Assembly: GCA_026874595.1 (NCBI GenBank)
Contig: CM049314.1
Location: 25,743,729 to 25,807,728 of the forward strand
From: Sipunculus nudus
Lineage: Eukaryota > Annelida > Sipuncula > Golfingiida > Sipunculidae
DNA: 64,000 bases
Direction: 5' to 3'
Shown here in pieces: positions 23,984-37,900 of the stretch (position 1 is the first letter of the stretch; every line of letters starts with the position of its first letter). The notes under the pieces are model-generated. The model saw nothing but the letters and a program-made list of their open reading frames with translations. It searched no databases and had not been told where the DNA came from. The translations under genes and the position numbers were made by a program.

Positions 23984-26900
23984 CAGTTTTTTTTTCAAAT
24001 TATATTGATATTCCACAAAGCCCTATCAGTAGGAAGCAAGCATATTTAAACTTGTTTGAATACACTGCGTGGCTGTTTAATTGTCTCCTACTTAACATAT
24101 CAAATATCGTTAGTTCGTGCATAATTATTATGATAATTATATGTAATTTTGTAAGGTATCCAGTTCAAATTGTTTATTATGTTAACCGTGGGACCTTCAG
24201 CTATATATATAATGCATTACTTGAACAACAGAAAAATACATGCATCAATAACTATAGTGTTGTAACTTAATTGTAATTTTTAAGTAGAAGATGGTCAGCA
24301 CACATGTAAAAGAACTGAAACGGATTAACTATTATATGTCACTGAATCAGTCAAAGGTTACTACATCTTTTTTATGTAGAGCTTCTGATAATGAATTCGA
24401 TAATATAGGTTCTCGTAGATAAATTATTTTTGCAGCAATTAAGTTCGAAGTATAGCCAGTTGGAGTTAAAAAGAAATAACGATAGTCTGACCTGAGGTAA
24501 TTAAAGTAAATAAACACAAGAAATATTAGAAGTGAAAAATACTCATTGACTGTTATTTGCATACCATTTTCAGATTTATATTATTATTAAAAATGCAGCT
24601 TTCAGACATAAAGCCTGGCCATCTAGCTCCAGTGACAGTAGCTGGCTATTTAGAGGTGATTTTAATTACCCCAAGATCAAGAAACCGGAAGCTTTCATAT
24701 AGTCTCTTGGTGTATTCCAGGGTAAATTTAAAAAATCAGGCATAGCAAGCGTCTAGTGCATGGAAGTACAAATAGCTTGCATGGATTGTTTAACAGTGTT
24801 TGGCCATCCACCATCATGTTACAGAACAATCATAAGGTTTGGAGACTTCACTTCTGCACACAAACAAAATAGAAAAGAGAGATAGTAAAAAAACACGAGA
24901 GAAATGTGTAAGCATATAATCCCTTTACTGTTTAGATTTATTTTAGAAATGTTCAAAGTCTGACACTCTTTACATTTACATTACAGACAATATCTTGCTA
25001 AGCTTTTGTTCTTTCTTCACAAAATTTCAACAAATACAACAAAACTAGTTTCTCTTTAGGTCAATAGGAACATTTAGAACTGATAATAAATATACATAAT
25101 TATATCAGATAAATATATCTATATTTACATTACAGACAAGATCTTTCTTGTTTTTCTTCTTTCTTTTTCATATGGGAATAACATTACCATAACCGTGCAC
25201 AGATAAACATGAAAATATTTATTTACTGAAAACGCCATATTTTATCTGTGTGTGTATACTCAAATTATCGAACATAAAATAAATTTGAGTTAACAAACAT
25301 AACACTTGCCAGTAGTTGACTGGTATAATTGTTAGCAGAATTTTAGGGGGGCGCCCCCCCCCCCCCCCCCCCCCATCAATACGACCCTGTGTTTTTAACA
25401 GTTTCTCTGTCACTTATAACAGACAGACATTTACAATGCTATCTCGCTTAATTACAATGAGTGAAAATACATGTAATTCAAATAGACTTGTTTTATGATT
25501 ATTTTTTTTATTTGGAAGGTAGTTTTTCCATTTCACTTTTGGATACCAATTGCATGTGCAGTATGTTGTGTATTATCAGATATTGTAGGAAACATTTTGT
25601 GTACGAACCGGACTCTCAGGAACGCGGAGGTAAGCGTCTCTGTCGCTCAAATCTCATTTGGGCTATCGTTTCCTTGTGTCCCAGCATCCCATCAGATGCA
25701 TGTTTATATGTTTGGACAGGATCAAAGCCAGTTCTTTGAATACAAACTTGTGAAAACTACTATGTCAACTGGCAATTTACCTTAAACAGGCTTTATATGT
25801 CACCATAACTGCATGACTGTATAAGAACACGATATAAATGTATAACCAAATAGTGACACGACAGTATCTTAACATGCTAAAATATTGGTTACGATTGACA
25901 TACACGCTTCAGAATTTGACTGAGATCCCCACCCCTCGAGACGCTCCAAAATCCCATGTGACTATCAGGCAAAAAAAATTGCCTGAGCGTCCCGTAGACC
26001 TTCCTATTGAAAACCCTGGTGGACATATATTAGTATACGTGTTCATACAATCTATATCGCTTACAGTTATATATCAGTAAGCAAAATCTATACCCACATG
26101 TGTTCAGGCCAATGTCCAACAGAAACGCATAGGTGTATAGTAGTATACGAATCTATTCCAAAATTATATGGTGAACTTGAATCCCAAATTTTCTGTTTAC
26201 CTAGCTAAATATATATACAACAAGGTATGAACATTCCGGGTTGTGTGTCACATCAACTGTTAACCTAAGTGATTATATATTTTTATCAAAGCAACGTAGT
26301 ATAAAACTAGGAACCCAGGGGTCTCGACGCTCGGCTGAATTTGTCAATAGGGATATTTTTAAGAAATTTTCAGAATGACGGTCCTGAGACTTATTATCCA
26401 TGAACTTGCAGCATTTAGATTATTGTAACAATCTTTTAAAAAAAAAGTGGGTCCAGTGACCTTGACGTAACTGATTTCTTCCACTTTGGGCGAGTAAGCC
26501 ATGTGTGAAAGATCGAAAGTTTGGGATGAAAAGTTTGATTTACATTGCATCCACAATCATTTTAAAGATATGGCTCATGTGACCTTCACCTTTGTCCCCT
26601 GGACCCTGAAAATCAAAATGTTTCTTAATAAGTGATGGGTCATTAATAAATCAAGTTTGAAGTCAATCTGTCCAGCTAAAGAAGAATTATCATCCATAAA
26701 CTAATCTGTGAATGGATGGGCCCTGTAACCTTGACCTTTGACCCTATAACCCCAAATCGAAAAGATTTCCCTATTGGCATTATTATTATTCGGGGGGGGG
26801 GGGGGATACAAGCCACATAGCTCGGAGGATATAGGTCGCAGTGACACAATTTCATGTTTCTAATGAGATTATAATGGACCTCCCTAGATTTTTAGTTTCA

Positions 26901-28800
26901 GGCTTCTAGGGTCAGCGGTTACGATTTGTGCCCTGCTAACGGACGGCCTTACGGACAACGGACAAAGCGCCATACCTATAACTCAGTTGACTTATAGTCA
27001 GCTGAGCTAGAAAAAAACAGCTGTCAACTGATATCGTGTTGGACTTTTTTGTTTACATAAGCTCTTAGGTGTGGCAGATGTGTATATTTGCATAATTGTT
27101 ATACTCCGTTCCACCAACCTGTGTCACGTTTTCTGGAGATGATTTTCTTTAATATTTATTTTTTGTCAATAGTTACCTAAAAAACTGCATATTGGAATGA
27201 CAATCTGATATGGCGATAAAAATTCTACAATAAATCCACAATTTATTTTTCTTAACTTTCTGTTAACCAGTTGAATGAAGTTGAGATGAACCGTAGAGGC
27301 CGGTAGAGGCTGGAATTAAAAAAATTACAAAGTGCTAGATAAATGACCTTTGAGCCTGTGACAGGGAGACGAAGGACTTGGGGGGGGGGGGGCAGGAAAG
27401 AACATTAATCATAACTTAAACGCTTTCATCTTAAAATCTGGAATAAAGCTGATGATCGGTAGAGTAACAGACAAAGAGAAGAAGTCATCCCATGCATAAT
27501 GGTTCATCAAGTTTAGTTCTGCATGGTTTTAGTAGAGAGAGAATGGAAGGTGCATTAATCTTAACTGAGAGCTAGTATATTTCATTGATGGGTATACCTG
27601 CTGAGATAAAAGTGCCAATCCGGACTGATTGTTATTATTAACTTAAAAGACAGCTTGAGGAACCCTTTTAATATACTCTAAAATTAGAAAACACAATTAA
27701 AAAGACCGTTAAGCCTTTTAGAATAGAACATGTCATGAGGACCATATTCAATGCCTGAAAGTGGTAAATGTGTATATGAATGAATGAATAAATGAATGAT
27801 TGATTGGTTGAATATTGATTCAAAAAATGAATGTTTTATTCTAGACTCTAGGCTTCTAACCGTTAAAGCCAATATGTTGTAATATACACCAATCTGTGGT
27901 GCTCATACAATAAAGGTAAAGCACAAATTGAAAAAAAAAACAGCTTGAACAACAATAAGAACAACAATAATTAAAACAATATAGTATTAAAAAATGAGAA
28001 AATAAATTAAATATATATATATAATAATAGGTTTCAGTTTGTGCGATTATAATGGACAGACGAAACGACGGACGCAGGTCATTGCAATAGCTCAGTTGCC
28101 TCGTATTTGACCTATATGCTCAAAACACGTGTTCCAAAGTGGTAATAAAGAAAAAAGAACTGGTTTGGATGGAGTACAACAACTGATGATGAACTCGACA
28201 CATTTTGCAGTGAGGAAGATGCATAGAGCATTTAAACATAAATTTCAGAGAAGACTACAGAAATGTTATAGACAAAATTAAATAACAGTATTAACAGAAA
28301 AAAACACTTATGCTGAGGGAAGCATTCGAACTATAATGTGAGATTTATTTATAAATCTGATGAGGAAATATAAACTTATACTCATAGTTTTAATATTTTA
28401 GAAATGATCTGAATAAAAGCTGGATTTCAAGCAGGGATTAAAAAAAAACTTATAGCAATGGCTGAGCACAGTTGGCATCACAGCTGACGAATTTCTTCAC
28501 CTCGCGCCAGTCTATATGTTAATCAAACACAGGACAAACCAAGATTTCACCATGTCAATAAATCACACTATCATTGACGATCTAAATGTTATCTTTTGTT
28601 TATTTCTGTATCTATATTATAAGAATTAATTTAGTGCACCAACTGATAACACATATGACATTTCAATTGTATTCTCTGTGTTTGACAAATGATCTGACGG
28701 CTGTCACGAAATGGATCGTATCATTTTATTTTCCTTTCTCAGGTTAGCTGTACAGGTTTAGCTGTACATTTGTATTTGTTGAGCGAGAATTGACGCGCCG
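23348..28800. other. AT-rich intergenic DNA with repeat fragments, no gene recognised
   Basis: Includes a (TA)n run at 23919-23980, a C-run near 25356-25373, G-runs near 26792 and 27380, and repeat fragments such as gtaaccttgacctttgaccc near 26728 and the gtcagctgagct end near 27000. ORFs up to about 96 codons (for example 25495-25785) have no recognisable domain or splice support. Confidence 0.55.
23919..23980. repeat. (TA)n microsatellite
   Basis: About 31 TA dinucleotides. The upstream gtggcgtatctataggattt is a fragment of a dispersed repeat. Confidence 0.95.
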
Positions 28801-28824
28801 GTCAGAGTATTGCTTTCTTAAACA

Positions 28825-28844
28825 ATGGCGGCATTCAGTGAAAG
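28825..28844 (+). CDS. Candidate short first coding exon (unconfirmed)
   Basis: aacaATGGCGGC encodes MAAFSE plus two bases and then meets a good donor, gttagtaag. The ATGGCGGC context resembles a YY1 start-site motif and the flank has local CpGs (gacgcgccggtcag). Its phase (two bases left over) does not fit LRCH exon 2, which needs one, so it would belong to another transcript or be chance. Confidence 0.25.
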
Positions 28845-29307
28845 GTTAGTAAGTAGGCTGCAGGCCTTTGTTACAGCGATTGCTTTGGGATTTAGTATAT
28901 TTTGTTGCAAGCCTATTTAGTATTCAGCGTCCTCTGAATATAGATAGGCCATAGTAGGAAAGCAGGCAAGGACTTGTTTCAGTCTTATGAATATAAATGA
29001 GCTTCCAGGGTAGAGGGGTTTTAAAGATGTACAAACAAGTATTGAGACAGTCTGCGGGAATATATCTTAATCGACTAATAATTTCTTTAAAAAAAACTAG
29101 GTAACATATATATATAATGAAACCATATTCAGTATGAAAATTTAAAGAAATATAAATACATTTAACGTGAATGGCAAAAAAAATCACTAATCATTATGTT
29201 CCCATGCATATTCTATTATTTTCAGGAAAATGTTGAGATATATTATTTAAAGCAATGCATAAATTCTTGCAAAAATATCACAGAAAACATATGTTTAATA
29301 CTGCTTC

Positions 29308-29448
29308 CAGGGTCGGATCCAGGATTTAGGAAAATCAAATCAAATGAAAACCCTAAAAAAAGGTCCATCAGGTCTGAAAAAGGGGGGATCCAGGCGGCAA
29401 TATTTTGTCTGAAGCTCTTAAAAAAAGGCGTTAGAGAAAGCGGAGCGT
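29308..29448 (+). mobile_element. GGATCC-ended MITE-like element, copy 2 (truncated)
   Basis: cagggtcggatccaggattt, then gaaaaccctaaaaaaaggtc and ggcggcaatattttgtctga match the element at 30608 closely. The right side stops near gcggagcg without the inverted end. Confidence 0.65.
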
Positions 29449-29775
29449 AAAAATCATCAAAAACTGAGGAGCGTAATAGTCATCAAACACTTTAAAGTTT
29501 ATATAACTTTAAATCGACAAATTATGCACAATATACGTACCTGTTGTAAGCTTTGTGAGTCAAATATATCACTTGCCGATTTCGTTTTGGGTGAATAAAT
29601 AGAATAAAGTGTAAACTCAGAAGCCGAGTCAATGGAAAGTTATCCATAATATTTCAGTTGAGGATTCCTAAACAAGCGATAAGTGATGTAGGATTTACTT
29701 ATATATAGGAACAAGGACTAGGTGGGAGTCTCAGATCCAATAGAGCTAGAGCGCTCGACCAGCGTACACATCTTC

Positions 29776-29905
29776 AGTCAGTCGGACTCCGACTTGGACT
29801 CGGGTTCCAAAAAAACTCGGACTCGATGAAGGTTCACTTGACTTTGTACTTGAATCTCAAGGACTCGGCTTTGGCCTTGGACTTGAGTAGCCTGAACTCG
29901 GACTA
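29776..29905. repeat. Degenerate GGACTCG/GACTTG short repeat
   Basis: Many scattered copies of gactcgg, gacttgg and gacttgag over 130 bp with irregular spacing. No coding meaning seen. Confidence 0.6.
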
Positions 29906-30607
29906 TATAATAATAATAATTATATTAATAATATAATACATAGGGTGGTTTAATTTACACTTTATCTTTCTGATACTCAGTGACAGCTCTATATATAAGT
30001 GTCTACAAATTTAAGGATTTTAATTGTAAATAATTGTCATTGGGCTTAAATGGAATGAAATTAACCAACGTATCGGAAACTTTTATTTACACACCTATTA
30101 TTCAATTGCAGATTTTTTTTCAGTATACACATTTACCCACATGTCTTAGCAATCTTCATCAATACTTGTGCTCATTCGATTGTGTAAAACGATTAGCATT
30201 TGATTAAATGACATAGTTCATTACTGTAAAGTAACAGATTAAGGACCAATCATATTTGACCTAAAACGTATAACAAACACCTAATGAAGATTATATTTCT
30301 ATGGTTACTCACATAAATTTAATACCAGGCAATAATTCCAGGCTTAAAATTTCAATACATAGCCTACATAGAATAAAAGTTAAACTGTAATTATTCTTTG
30401 AATAACCAAAAATATCAAAATTTTGTGCATACAACATTTTTTTCATGTGATCTAGAAACTAGAGAAGCAAACAGTATGTCCGTTCCTAGTGTCTCGAAAT
30501 GTTAATGTCCCACAGATACATGTGATTTGGCTGACGAATATTTAAATAAGGATTTAAATTTAAAATGTTATAATTTCAGAATGTATATAGCCTTTCAATT
30601 TTAGTCT

Positions 30608-30827
30608 CCAGGGGCGGATCCAGAATTTAGGAAAAAAAAAGGGGGGGGTCCCACCCAGGAGGACAAATGAAAACCCTAAAAAAAGGTCCTCAGGTCTATA
30701 AAAAAGGGGGTCCAGGCGGCAAAATTTTGTCTGAAGCCCTTTAAAAAAAGTTTTTTCTGATGAAAAAAAGGGGGGGGGGGAGCGGACCCCCTGGACCCCC
30801 CCTCCCCCCCCCCCCTCTGGATCCTCT
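30608..30827 (+). mobile_element. GGATCC-ended MITE-like element, copy 3 (both ends)
   Basis: The left end ccaggggcggatccag is inverted at the right as ctctggatcctc. The inside has long A and G runs and the shared segment aaaccctaaaaaaaggtcc. About 220 bp, non-coding. It is the most complete of three copies here, near the promoter side of LRCH. Confidence 0.7.
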
Positions 30828-31685
30828 TCTGCATGGTCTCTTCAGTTTAACAAAACATACTTTATAAAAATGCTGATGCGTGGATATGTTTTATATCAAA
30901 AAATGGGTCGGGCTATTATAAGTGACATGTGTATTTCGTTCTCCTTCAATGCCTGCTTCACTGTAACATCTATGACTATGACTCGAAATCTTGAAATGAA
31001 AAAGGTATAGAAAAGGCCGGTAAAGAAAGTTCGAGTTAAATTAAGGTACATTCAGTTTCAGTAAATAAGCGAACGCGAAAAAAAGAAGGTCCTATTCAAT
31101 ATTGTATCGTATATACCACTTATTGCTGGCTAATGCCGGCTCAACTAAAAAATACTATTGTACTATTAACATGATATAGGACTAAATTACATATGTATAT
31201 TTCATTAAATTTAAATTATATATTTAATTTCTTTGGATTTCTTTCAAATTTTATGACTTCCTCAGCTGCTTCACAAAACGTCTTTACCACATTGAAACTT
31301 TTCATTTTGCTATAAGTTTTATTGAAAAAATTATAGATACAAACTAGATTGTACGATAAAATATCAATTTCAAATAAATTTGTTTAAAAAATCTCCACGT
31401 TGGTTCAATTAAAAGTTTCATACCCAAATTTTGCTGTGCTACTTATACTTCGTGAAAAATAAATTGTTAGGTACATCATAAAAAATAAATGTGTCCGTGC
31501 AAAAGAGACTTTCATTTACATTTCAATCAACTGTGGTTATTTGAACTGGATAAACTGTGTGACATGTGGAAACAATGTTAGCCTTCGAATACAAAGACAG
31601 GAAGGCTAAAATTGACACAAAAGGAGTGAATGATGCGGTAACTGATGCGGATGTTGATTCTATCGGGATCACTCTCTTCTAACAC

Positions 31686-31697
31686 TGCGCATGCGCC
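31686..31697. promoter_or_regulatory. NRF-1-like palindromic site
   Basis: TGCGCATGCGCC contains the perfect GCGCATGCGC core of the NRF-1 consensus. It lies 19-30 bp upstream of the first ATG of the LRCH gene. No TATA box is seen, which suits a housekeeping-type promoter. Confidence 0.6.
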
Positions 31698-31715
31698 TGT
31701 GAATAAATGTAAGGG

Positions 31716-31902
31716 ATGGTTTCCAACATGGCGGCCTCTCGGCCTTCAGGCGGCCATGGTTCGCCGAACTCTCACACGAGATCCCTGGAAAAAGTTTTCG
31801 AGGAGGCACAATATTCTGGAGAAATTAACCTGAGCAATCGTAAACTGAAGGATTTTCCCGTGATCTCGACCAAGTATGACTTAACGGACACGAGTTCTGC
31901 AG
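31716..31902 (+). CDS. LRCH: LRCH exon 1 (N-terminus)
   Basis: From ATG to donor gtaagt at 31903. It reads MAASRPSGGHGSPNSHTRS from the second in-frame ATG (31728), then LEKVFEEAQYSGEINLSNRK and LKDFPVISTKYDLTD. The ATG at 31716 adds four residues (MVSN); the one at 31728 has the better context and is in the YY1 motif. Both are possible. An in-frame extension past 31902 is intron. Confidence 0.88.
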
Positions 31903-34900
31903 GTAAGTCGGCCCTCTGGTGGCGTGTTGACAAAAACATCTCAGCATCCGTTGTTATTGGCGGCCAAAACAAGCCCCGAAAAATGACAACAAGCTTTCTG
32001 TATACTGTATTGTACACGCCCACATTTGTTATAAACTCCTGGAAAATTCTGACAACTCTAGTTTAATGTGATCGAGAAATATAATTACTCATATTTTACT
32101 TTGTATTATCAGCCATTTGAACTGAACGTGATATGGTCGAGGAACGAAATTAAAAACTGATGTCACCTGTCAGTTTTCCCATCACTGACACTTGTTCAGA
32201 AATGGGCCTATAATTTATGAATAATATACATATATTAAACATGGTAAAAACAGGGAACAGGTGTAGCATAAATTGTTTCCTTACAAGAGCTGATCAATCA
32301 TATTTTCCTGAGAAATTCCAATTTCTGTTTTGCTCATACCTTGACTTGAGGATGCACCCCCCCCCCCCCCCCCCCAGTGTTGGTTAGGGGGTGCCATACC
32401 TCAGCTAACGTTAAATTTAGCAGTTCACATTTAAGCAAGAGATGGGGGTCACCTGAAACGCCAAAAACACCAGTTTTATGGGTACCTGTGACAAATCACC
32501 ACAAAACACTCATTTGAATTTGAAGCAAAAAGAATTTGCTTCAATTGATAAATTATCATTTTTTGAAAATGTGAATGCAGTATTGTACCAATATTTTGTG
32601 AAATAAAAAAAATCCAGAGTGTACACCAGACAAGTGCTCAGCTCGTGGTCATGGATGTGATCAAATACAGTGTGCCAAATACAAATATAAATACGATAGC
32701 TGGTCTCCTCCAAATACAAATACGAGTGACCGAAGATAAATACATAAAACAAATGCAGAACATCAAATACAAATACAGTGATCCCCTGGGATTTGAAAAA
32801 TATTCTCTACTTTTTCTGAAGAAAGTAACAACAGCCAGACATTCTTCACATGATATCCTTAGTTAACTTAGTTTGCTTTGACAGTGATAAATAAGCTGTT
32901 AATTAAAAAAGTCTGATTGCATGCCCCAGTGATTTCATCCATGGAGACCTCCACTGATACAAAGCCGGCCCGACTAAAACACGGGCTAGGGGAACCTCGC
33001 ATACAACACACCTTAGCCGACCCATGTACCAAGAAAATATATATTTGTGGCCTGGTTCTTCAGAGAACTGTTCAATATCACATCTGGAATATTTTGTTAA
33101 TTGGGTTTCTTTTTCATTAGCTTGTCAATGTGATCCGCTAAGCTTATCAGGTTTGATTAGAGTAGGGTACCAGTCTATGCCATTCTTGGACATCCAATCA
33201 TTAGACGGCAATGTAGGTCAATAAAGGCAGACCAAGTCGCACCATAACATATCCAACAAAGCTAATTTCTAAGATAGGAGTAAAACCCGTGAGTTGATGC
33301 TGTCTTTTGGGTTGTTCAGAAGTTCGGTAGTAGTTAATTTTTAAAATTATGCAGACGTGAAATGTATGTATACATATGTATTTGTACAGTATTTGATCAG
33401 ATACATCAGATATTGAGATCAAATACAAATATCATTTTGCTCAACACAAATACATACTTTGACTGTATTTGATTACAAATACAAATATGTATTTGACCCC
33501 AACCCTGCTCGATGCCGCAATAGGGGGCAGTGTCATAGTCTGCAACAACAGCTGCTGTGTCCGTAAGTGAACTGATTGCAACAAGAAAAAGCTCAGGTTT
33601 AAGTTTACTTCATAAAATTGTGACATAATACCATGAATATACTCCACAGATGATTATATATAGATTGGTGTTGCTTTTTAGCTTTAAATTTGAGGTAAAG
33701 TGGATGTTTTTTCACAGGTACAGTACCTGAAACACAAGTGTTTTAGGTGTTTCAGGGGACTGAGAGATGGCACTTCACTTGTAGCTTTAAATATACCAAA
33801 ATTACCCCCACTGGTATCTCTTCTTCATGGCTGGTAATGGTAGTTTGTAGAACTCCTATTCTAGACATCATGGCCATGATAGGTTCAATTTCAAACTCAG
33901 GCGACTTCTAATATTCATTGGAAGTTCATGTTAGAATAGGTGGAATGAATATAGGGATATCTGCAGAAACATCTAGGAAGTAAATACGAGAAAGCTTCAA
34001 AATCTCTTTTGTACAGTCGGTAATAGCTGTCTGAGCATTGAATCAGATGCACATATTTCTGGCTGTGTGACCAGTGGTATCAAAGCCTGCTTTTATAGTT
34101 GTCAATGACCATTGCTGACTTCTTCAAACCAAACAGTCAAAAACTCTGCTGACAACTGACTTTCACTATGATAAGAATATCATGCAGTGTCACATAATCC
34201 ACCGTTGAAGGGGTATATAATAAACACAGTTAATACAAATAACTTTGTTTTATGATGAATACAACACTTTTTACCTGAAATATTACAATTTTGACTTTTA
34301 AGCTATAAATTAAACTAAGATTTCTTAAATGCGGCATGCAGAATGCATACTGAGAATGAGAGATTTTATAAATATGTGTACCGGCACTGGTAAACATATA
34401 TTTTCTATGTGTTGCCTTGATATACCATGCGGATCTGGCTAAAAATTGCTACCTGGTACATTTGTTTTGCTGGATAAATATGTCAGGCACAGGCACTTGT
34501 CACAATGTGTGTGGGGGGGGGGGTTAATATAAGCACTCGAGGAGTCCATCTCCAACTGTTGTTTTAGCACATATATATATAATATATATATATATATATT
34601 ATCTTTAATCGAATAATTTCCCATACTTTGAGTGGCTATTTTCCCAAAAATATGCTGTTATCCACTCTAAAACAACTTAAATATAACTTTTCAAACATTT
34701 CATAGTATCCTGCTTCCACTGGTGCCCCCAAAAAAAGAGATAGATATGAAACCAGACATGAAACATGAGTCACGCCAAGACTTTTCTTGAATGTAGTAGA
34801 AAATCATGAAATTGATGAATATTAAAATAGTATAAACACTAGGCCCAATGATGAAGATGCAAGCTTACAGAAACAGCAATGTGTAATACATTATCATTTT

Positions 34901-37900
34901 ATCATTCAATGATTCAATCAAATTTTTCCTCAGCTGTGGTTCACAAGCATGCCCTTGAAGATTATTTTCTGTGATAGTGGCATCATAAGGGTCTATTTTC
35001 TAAACATTTATTTTCAAAAATAGTATTTATTTCAGAACTTCTTTGTTCGCCATTGGTATTAAATCTCCGTTGTAAATTTGGATAGGAATTCCCTATAGAT
35101 ATGTATTCCCACATGTGCCTGTACTTGCAGGCTTATTCATGCAGTGCTTAGCAGATTAAGCCAAACACAGATGCATAGACTGATATAAATAGGTGTAACA
35201 GCATCAATATTTAACTAAAATACTGTGAATAATCTAGATCTTATTTTGGCCAGTTAGCACATTCAGTTAGCACAGTCCAATCTTTTGAATTGTGAATTAA
35301 AGTTTAAAATAAATATAAATTCAATCAACCACTGATCTGCTGATTGGTAGACCCATCTTACCACACTATTAAAAATTATGAACCATATCATCTGAATCCG
35401 AATGATCAGTAATAATTGAACCATATGTTCATTTTAGTGTGGGTAGTACAAAACCAGTAGCAGGCTGTAACAGGAAGCTTTGACAATAGAGTATTGTGCC
35501 TCTGCCAGTAGATTAATACATTGTGTGGTTTCTGGCCACTGAGCTGTATCTTTTTATGTTTTGATTTTAGTTTTCGGCTCTGTGTGTTTGTAGATAACAC
35601 AGAATCCTGATTCATCATAGTAAACAAGCTTTATCTTGATTTTTAAGGCCAATTTTTAAGAATAGAAAGTTTTCAGTATGGATTTTTAAGTAAATTTATA
35701 ATTTATCTCTCTTAACTCTCCCAAGCAAGAAAGATAAGCCACAAATTAGTAAGAGAAAAGTTTAGGCTTTAAGGGTGGGGACAGAGAGAGTGACAGAAGT
35801 TACAAATTTATACAAACAAATATGAGTTGAAAGAACAATCTTGTAACTTTATTTAATTGAATTGTTCATAGGCCTAAATTCTATTAACCTCACATGACAG
35901 GACTAGTGTTAATATCAAACCCTGCTGGGTGTAGTAAAGAGCCAGGTTCTGTTAGGCAGGTAATTACTCTCACCTGGTATCTTTCATCGCTTTCTGAAGG
36001 AGCAGGAACAAAGTCTGGCTACATAGAATGTTTGTATAAAGTCCTGCTGCAGACAGAAGTGTCTCCTGTGTTTTTCTGTGGGGGGGGGGGGGGCTATGTT
36101 TGATTTGATTGTTTTTGGAGGCAGTTACTTTGTTAGAAGATTAGTCCCCGTCTGTTCATGTTTTGTTCTCTTAACCTGTGGCAACAAAGGCTTTGAGAAC
36201 TGATGAGATACTGAGTTGATACTTCTATGCTGTTTTTTAGCACAGCTGAAATAAATGGAAAGCTATTATTTTGTGCTGCAAGGATCACATCAGGAATTCA
36301 GAGAATCTATCCCTAAGGGCTCTCCTCTTTAACAGCTCTAGACTAGTGGTGTCAGGAATTGCTTGTAATCTTGTTATCTGTGAAATAATTGTAATTAATG
36401 GGTTGTTTAATGTTATAACTGATCTTTTGGCCCATATGATGGGTAACACATTATTATTTTATAGCCAAGTAAGCCAACATCATAACATGAATATGTGTAT
36501 GTTTGGTAAAGTAATTTATTAAGTTTAAAAGTTTACAAACACAGACTGGGCATTAGTTATATGAGAGCACATTTTTCCTCATCACAAAACCTAAGATATA
36601 TGGAAAACTCTTCAATGGAATATGGCATTGCAAGATCCATAATGAGTTGCTGTGCCATTCAGCAAAATTAAGTTCAATCCATATGGTAAATAATACCCAC
36701 CTGTTATAAGGTGACAATGTATTTTTGTACCACTGTAGTATAAGGTTAGGCATCTGACTGTTTCATCCATATGGACTGGTATTCATCCTCTGTTAATGTC
36801 ATCTCTGTTAAACTAACAAGTCTTGCACACGCTGTGACTGGGATTCCCATTATATGAATACAAGCTTGAACTGTTTTCCAGCTATTATCTCACTTCAGAG
36901 CTAACTCGAATAGCACTCATTAGAGCACATACCTCCGCCAAAGAAAGGCAGTCCTACTGGTTCTGCCCTTTTACTTAAATAAATATATAAAAATTTAATT
37001 TTATTTCCCTGTGAAAGTCAGATAATTTTTGCAAAATCCTGCTTATAGACAATGGTTGAATCTTAACCTCCTTGGTAATAAACAGAGCTTGACATTGACT
37101 TTTGAAAGTACTTGCAACATCTAGCTTTTACTTGCCCTAAATGAATTTTTACTTGCCCATCAAAAATTATTATTTGTATTTAAGAACACAAACATCCTTT
37201 TTCAGGCCTTTGGATAAAGGTTTATGTTGGATACACTTGCCCAGTCGTGCAAGTAAAGGTGACTTTTGGTTGCCCTCCCACTATTTTCTGGAACTTTCAC
37301 TTGCTCCGGGCCAGCAGTTAACCGTTAATGTTGAGCCCTGATAAAACATGATGAATTGTTGGCAAGGTGCTTAAACCATACAAATTTATATCATTATCAG
37401 AACAGGCTTAGTTGTATTCTTATAATTACAGCCAATAAGTGTGTATATGTATTTTTGTGTTTTAACCTGGATATTATGATATCTAATCTATTGATATAAA
37501 ATTTATCATCATGGTAAACCATACTGGTTTATATCATGATAGTCATCCTCTTTTGTCTGCAGGAGTAAAATAAATGTTAATATTTTGCAATTTTTATTAT
37601 TATTTTTTAATTGCAGGTGCCCACAGAATTGGGTCTAGGTTATTATATAAAGAAATGATCTCGAACAAATTATCCTCATAGAAATTTTAAAAATTCATCA
37701 ACAGTGTTGACTGCTTATCTGTAATTATAAAAGGTTACACTTTGATGTACTTGGAATGTTTCATTAATCACTGGGCAGAATCATTTTTTTGGGGGATGGG
37801 GGGTTACCTTTATCCACCTCAGTAAAACACCTGGGATAAATAATTAGGATGACACAGATTCACAGTTCCTGGAAGAAGGTAGGTCAGTGAACATTACTGA

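Noticed and set aside
25495-25785. 96-codon ORF with hydrophobic start
   Set aside because: No recognised domain, weak context and an overlapping ORF of similar length in another frame. Not supported.
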